A stretch of DNA of 31,998 nt from positions 1-31,998 of the IMG/VR virus record IMGVR_UViG_3300022602_000284; one strand, written 5' to 3'. Origin of the DNA: a virus. Each line of letters begins with the position of its first letter. Position 1 is the first letter of the stretch. The position numbers and the translations under genes were made by a program. Shown here piece by piece: positions 29,627-31,998 of this stretch. The notes below the pieces were generated by a model that was not told the origin of the DNA, searched no databases, and saw only the letters and a program-made list of their open reading frames with translations.

Positions 29627-31390
29627 TTACGCCGAAGCGTTTCCTGTGAGCTGGCTGACATTTACGATAACGAACTCAGCTGGGTATTCAAGGGCAACGC
29701 CAACCTTAACATTCACACGACCTGCTTGCATATCTGCAAAGGATGTGGTTGTTGCGTCGCATTGTACGAAGAATGCCTGTGTAGAGTTCGAACCTCTAAG
29801 TCCACCATTTTGCCAGTAGTTAAACAAGAAGGTGGTTAGGATTGTATTGAGCTTTGACCATAGTACTGAGTCATTGTTCTCAAAGATAGCAAATGCGCTT
29901 AGATCCTGGATAGACTTCTCAATGTAGATAAGAGAACGACGAATGTTGATGTAACGATTGTTTGGAGTATTATCCAAAGTACGTCCACCCATTACAACAA
30001 TTCCGGCACCAGGTACTTGACGGATAGGGTTGATTGGATCAACAGAGGTATTAAGCGAATCAAGTTCAGCATTTGTAAATGAGTGGTTTGTAGAAACAGC
30101 AAGAGCGATCTTGTTGTTAAAACCAGCCGGTGTCTTAGAAGGACCACGAAGAGCATCTGTAGCTAGGTATTGTCCTAGTACTGCTGCGCCTGGAGCCTGT
30201 GAACGAGTTGTACCCTGGATCTTTGTGATGTCTGGAATGTTAACCCATGGGTAGTAAGCAGCCGCAATATTTCCAGTTGTGCTTGCTGCAGCAATTGCTC
30301 CAGTAGCTGTAATCTGAGTTTGAGCTTGAGCTACAGACATTTGATCTGGAGTATCAACGATTGCAAAGCAATCTGTACGGCTAGCAGCATAAGTAATTGC
30401 ATCACCATGAAGCTGTGATGTGAGTGTTGATGTTGACTGATACGGTGCATCTGGTGCGTATAGAACTAGGCTGCTTGGGACTGCGTCATAGTTAGACCAG
30501 CCTGCTGCGTACTGTGCACGTGTAGGTGCTACACCATCTACGCCACCAGAAACTGATAGTGGTGAAGATGTTACGCCTGGAGTTACCGTGCTATTGACTG
30601 CGCCTACTGTAAAGGTCTGAGAACCAGAGTTAATTACAGAAAGAACATAGTTCGTATCTGTTGAGCTCATGCTTAGATCTTGGTAGGTCTCTACAGGAGT
30701 TGTGCTAGATACGCCATTAATTGTAACAGACGCATAGATAACAACGTTAAAACGTGAAGGTGTTCCAGCAGGTACGATGTTAACTGTGTAGTTATTTGAC
30801 CATGAACCTGGGTTATTAGCTGTCAATGTAAAGGCATTTGATGGTGTCAGAGTAACTGTTGCGGTAGCAGATGCGCCTGTAACAGCGGTACCTGTAGCTG
30901 CGTTAGTTACTGTGAACTGGGTTGACGTAGCTGTAGCAATTGTTACGCTAGTCAAGTTAAAGGCTGAAGTTGAGAGTCCTGTGATAGAGACTGTCTGTCC
31001 AGCTGTAAATGAGTTAGAAGCTGTATATGTAACAGTTCCGCTTGAAGCAGATGCTGCTGTTACTGTAGCTGTTAGGGTACCTGTAGCTCCGTTTGTAACG
31101 GTTACTGCTCCTGTAGCTGCGCTTGCTCCTACTACACGTTGTACGTAGAGGTTGCGACCACCATTAGCAAAAAAGTTATAGGCAGCCCAAGTTGTTGGGT
31201 AGGAATCATTCAATCCACCGAATGTATTCACAAAATCAGTCCAAGTGCGTACCTGTACTGGCGCTAAGATAGGACCCTGTGCAAGGGCTCCCACGAAAGC
31301 ACCAATAGCAGTACTGGTATTACCAGCTGCAATTGACTGAGGAAGTGCTACTTCCTGGATAAAGACTCCCGGGCGACTGTATGTTGCCAT
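29627..31390 (-). CDS. Contractile tail sheath protein
   Basis: A 587-residue sheath subunit. It begins Y-S-R-P-G-V-F-I-Q-E-V, the sheath N-terminal signature, and has V-G-A-L-A-Q-G-P and F-V-N-T-F-G-G in the first 60 residues. The C-terminal domain includes V-V-M-G-G-R-T-L, I-N-I-R-R-S-L-I-Y-I-E-K-S-I and V-K-V-G-V-A-L-E-Y-P-A-E-F, the conserved core that contracts. Residues about 100-185 are a Thr/Ala/Ser-rich beta insert (with V-S-I-T-G-L-S and F-T-V-T-N) that is probably displayed outside. Length exceeds minimal sheaths (about 480) because of this insert. This is the clearest evidence for a myovirus tail. Confidence 0.95.
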   Translation of the reverse strand: MATYSRPGVFIQEVALPQSIAAGNTSTAIGAFVGALAQGPILAPVQVRTWTDFVNTFGGLNDSYPTTWAAYNFFANGGRNLYVQRVVGASAATGAVTVTNGATGTLTATVTAASASSGTVTYTASNSFTAGQTVSITGLSTSAFNLTSVTIATATSTQFTVTNAATGTAVTGASATATVTLTPSNAFTLTANNPGSWSNNYTVNIVPAGTPSRFNVVIYASVTINGVSSTTPVETYQDLSMSSTDTNYVLSVINSGSQTFTVGAVNSTVTPGVTSSPLSVSGGVDGVAPTRAQYAAGWSNYDAVPSSLVLYAPDAPYQSTSTLTSQLHGDAITYAASRTDCFAIVDTPDQMSVAQAQTQITATGAIAAASTTGNIAAAYYPWVNIPDITKIQGTTRSQAPGAAVLGQYLATDALRGPSKTPAGFNNKIALAVSTNHSFTNAELDSLNTSVDPINPIRQVPGAGIVVMGGRTLDNTPNNRYINIRRSLIYIEKSIQDLSAFAIFENNDSVLWSKLNTILTTFLFNYWQNGGLRGSNSTQAFFVQCDATTTSFADMQAGRVNVKVGVALEYPAEFVIVNVSQLTGNASA

Positions 31391-31438
31391 TCCGGTTTAC
31401 TCCTTAGGGTTAGGTTATTTTCTTGTGGGGCCGTATTG

Positions 31439-31998
31439 TTAGGATGTTGTGAAATCAACTTCTTGATAACTAAACGCAATTGTAGGGGCTTGTGTTACTT
31501 CGTAGATCTGATACAGGACATCTTGGAAGAGTTCTGCACTGATTCTGATATTGTAGACATTACTGAATAGACGCTTATCGCCCTCAGTAGTATCTCTTTT
31601 TGAGAACCCCAATACATCCAAACGACGGTTAGTACCGTCTTGAGGAATAGGAAGTTGCCCAAATCTAAGTGGTAGTCTACCATAGGAAAACAGCTGGGCA
31701 ATGATCTGACGATCATGGCGAGGCTGACGAGCCCATGTTGAGACTTGATAGTTTAGCTGAACCGGGATAGGAAAAGATGTGATCTGACCTTCTGTAGCAC
31801 CTTCGGGTGTGTACATACTATCGGTTGGGATAGTAAGGGAGCCACGATGTGTGCGATCTACTTCCTCAGAAACTCCTACAAGATCAATTGTGATGTATGG
31901 GTATGACTGTGAGCGCATTTCCTTATCAGGCTGGCCATAGAAGACCGCTACTGGGCGAGCTGAGTTTCCAGCATCAGCCACGGTCATTCCGCTAAGCA
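31439..31998 (-). CDS. Tail completion / sheath-terminator-like protein, partial (N terminus outside window)
   Basis: At least 182 residues. The frame remains open through the ATG at 31987 to the window end (L-S-G before M), and no ribosome site precedes that ATG, so the true start probably lies beyond 31998. The pattern V-F-Y-G-Q-P-D-K-E, S-Y-P-Y-I-T-I-D-L-V and T-H-R-G is one I recall in small proteins encoded next to sheath genes, which cap the tube or sheath. The C terminus is beta-rich with Y-N-I-R-I-S-A-E-L. Exact T4 counterpart (gp15-like or other) is uncertain. Confidence 0.65.
   Translation of the reverse strand, partial: LSGMTVADAGNSARPVAVFYGQPDKEMRSQSYPYITIDLVGVSEEVDRTHRGSLTIPTDSMYTPEGATEGQITSFPIPVQLNYQVSTWARQPRHDRQIIAQLFSYGRLPLRFGQLPIPQDGTNRRLDVLGFSKRDTTEGDKRLFSNVYNIRISAELFQDVLYQIYEVTQAPTIAFSYQEVDFTTS

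Noticed and set aside
30912-31148. Rightward open reading frame inside the sheath gene
   Set aside because: It is antisense to the repetitive Thr/Ala/Val-rich insert, has low-complexity sequence and no ribosome site, and all neighbouring genes run leftward.
1-31998. tRNA genes, rRNA genes, insertion sequences, attachment sites
   Set aside because: I saw no cloverleaf-like sequence, rRNA segment, transposase or terminal repeats by eye; a dedicated tRNA scan was not possible.

Overview
The window is part of a double-stranded DNA phage genome with a contractile (myovirus-type) tail. Every gene I can support lies on the minus strand, so transcription runs from high to low coordinates. Gene packing is tight (many ATGA or TAATG overlaps), the base composition is moderately AT-rich, and no integrase, tRNA, rRNA or CRISPR array is visible. 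Two WhiB-type Fe-S regulators, a family confined to Actinobacteria and their phages, point to an actinobacterial host. The AT-rich composition would suit a low-GC lineage such as freshwater actinobacteria, but that is inference. In transcription order the right half (31998 to about 15833) is the tail module: a tail-completion-like protein cut by the window edge, sheath, tube, a gp26/gp28-like hub/chaperone protein with a probable +1 frameshift extension, a tape measure carrying two cell-wall hydrolase domains, a tube-initiator-like protein, a LysM/gp53-like protein, a hub split over two genes, a gp5-like OB protein, a gp25-like wedge, a J/gp6-like wedge, and a 1072-residue gpI-like protein extended by four carbohydrate-binding-like modules. 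The left half (15823 to 5) is the replication, recombination and regulation module: a small membrane protein, a winged-helix replication initiator with a dense block of inverted repeats inside its gene (candidate origin), a DnaC-like loader, a SWIM zinc-finger protein, DnaB helicase, WhiB, a zinc-ribbon protein, CHC2/TOPRIM primase, dNMP kinase, a SNF2-like helicase, a ribbon-helix-helix protein, a MerR-like protein, a probable ssDNA-binding protein, Pol I, RecA, a Hjc-like resolvase, a second WhiB, a Cas4-like nuclease and three small cysteine proteins. Together these make a nearly self-sufficient replisome: initiator, loader, helicase, primase, polymerase and SSB, followed by recombination functions. 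Three promoter-like sequences share an extended motif (TTGNCA or similar, 17-18 nt, TAWACTAACRGTA). Two lie at the tail/replication junction and one upstream of the MerR/SSB/polymerase block. The one at 15.85 kb puts its predicted +1 exactly on a start codon, so it would make a leaderless mRNA. The most distinctive observations are the single usable +1 slip site (TTT_C) with an upstream 9-bp hairpin before the tape measure gene, the shared promoter motif, the origin-like block inside the initiator gene, an RNA fold at the polymerase start whose loop is identical to the 16S rRNA 3' tail, and one beta-rich insert found in both the sheath and the baseplate wedge.
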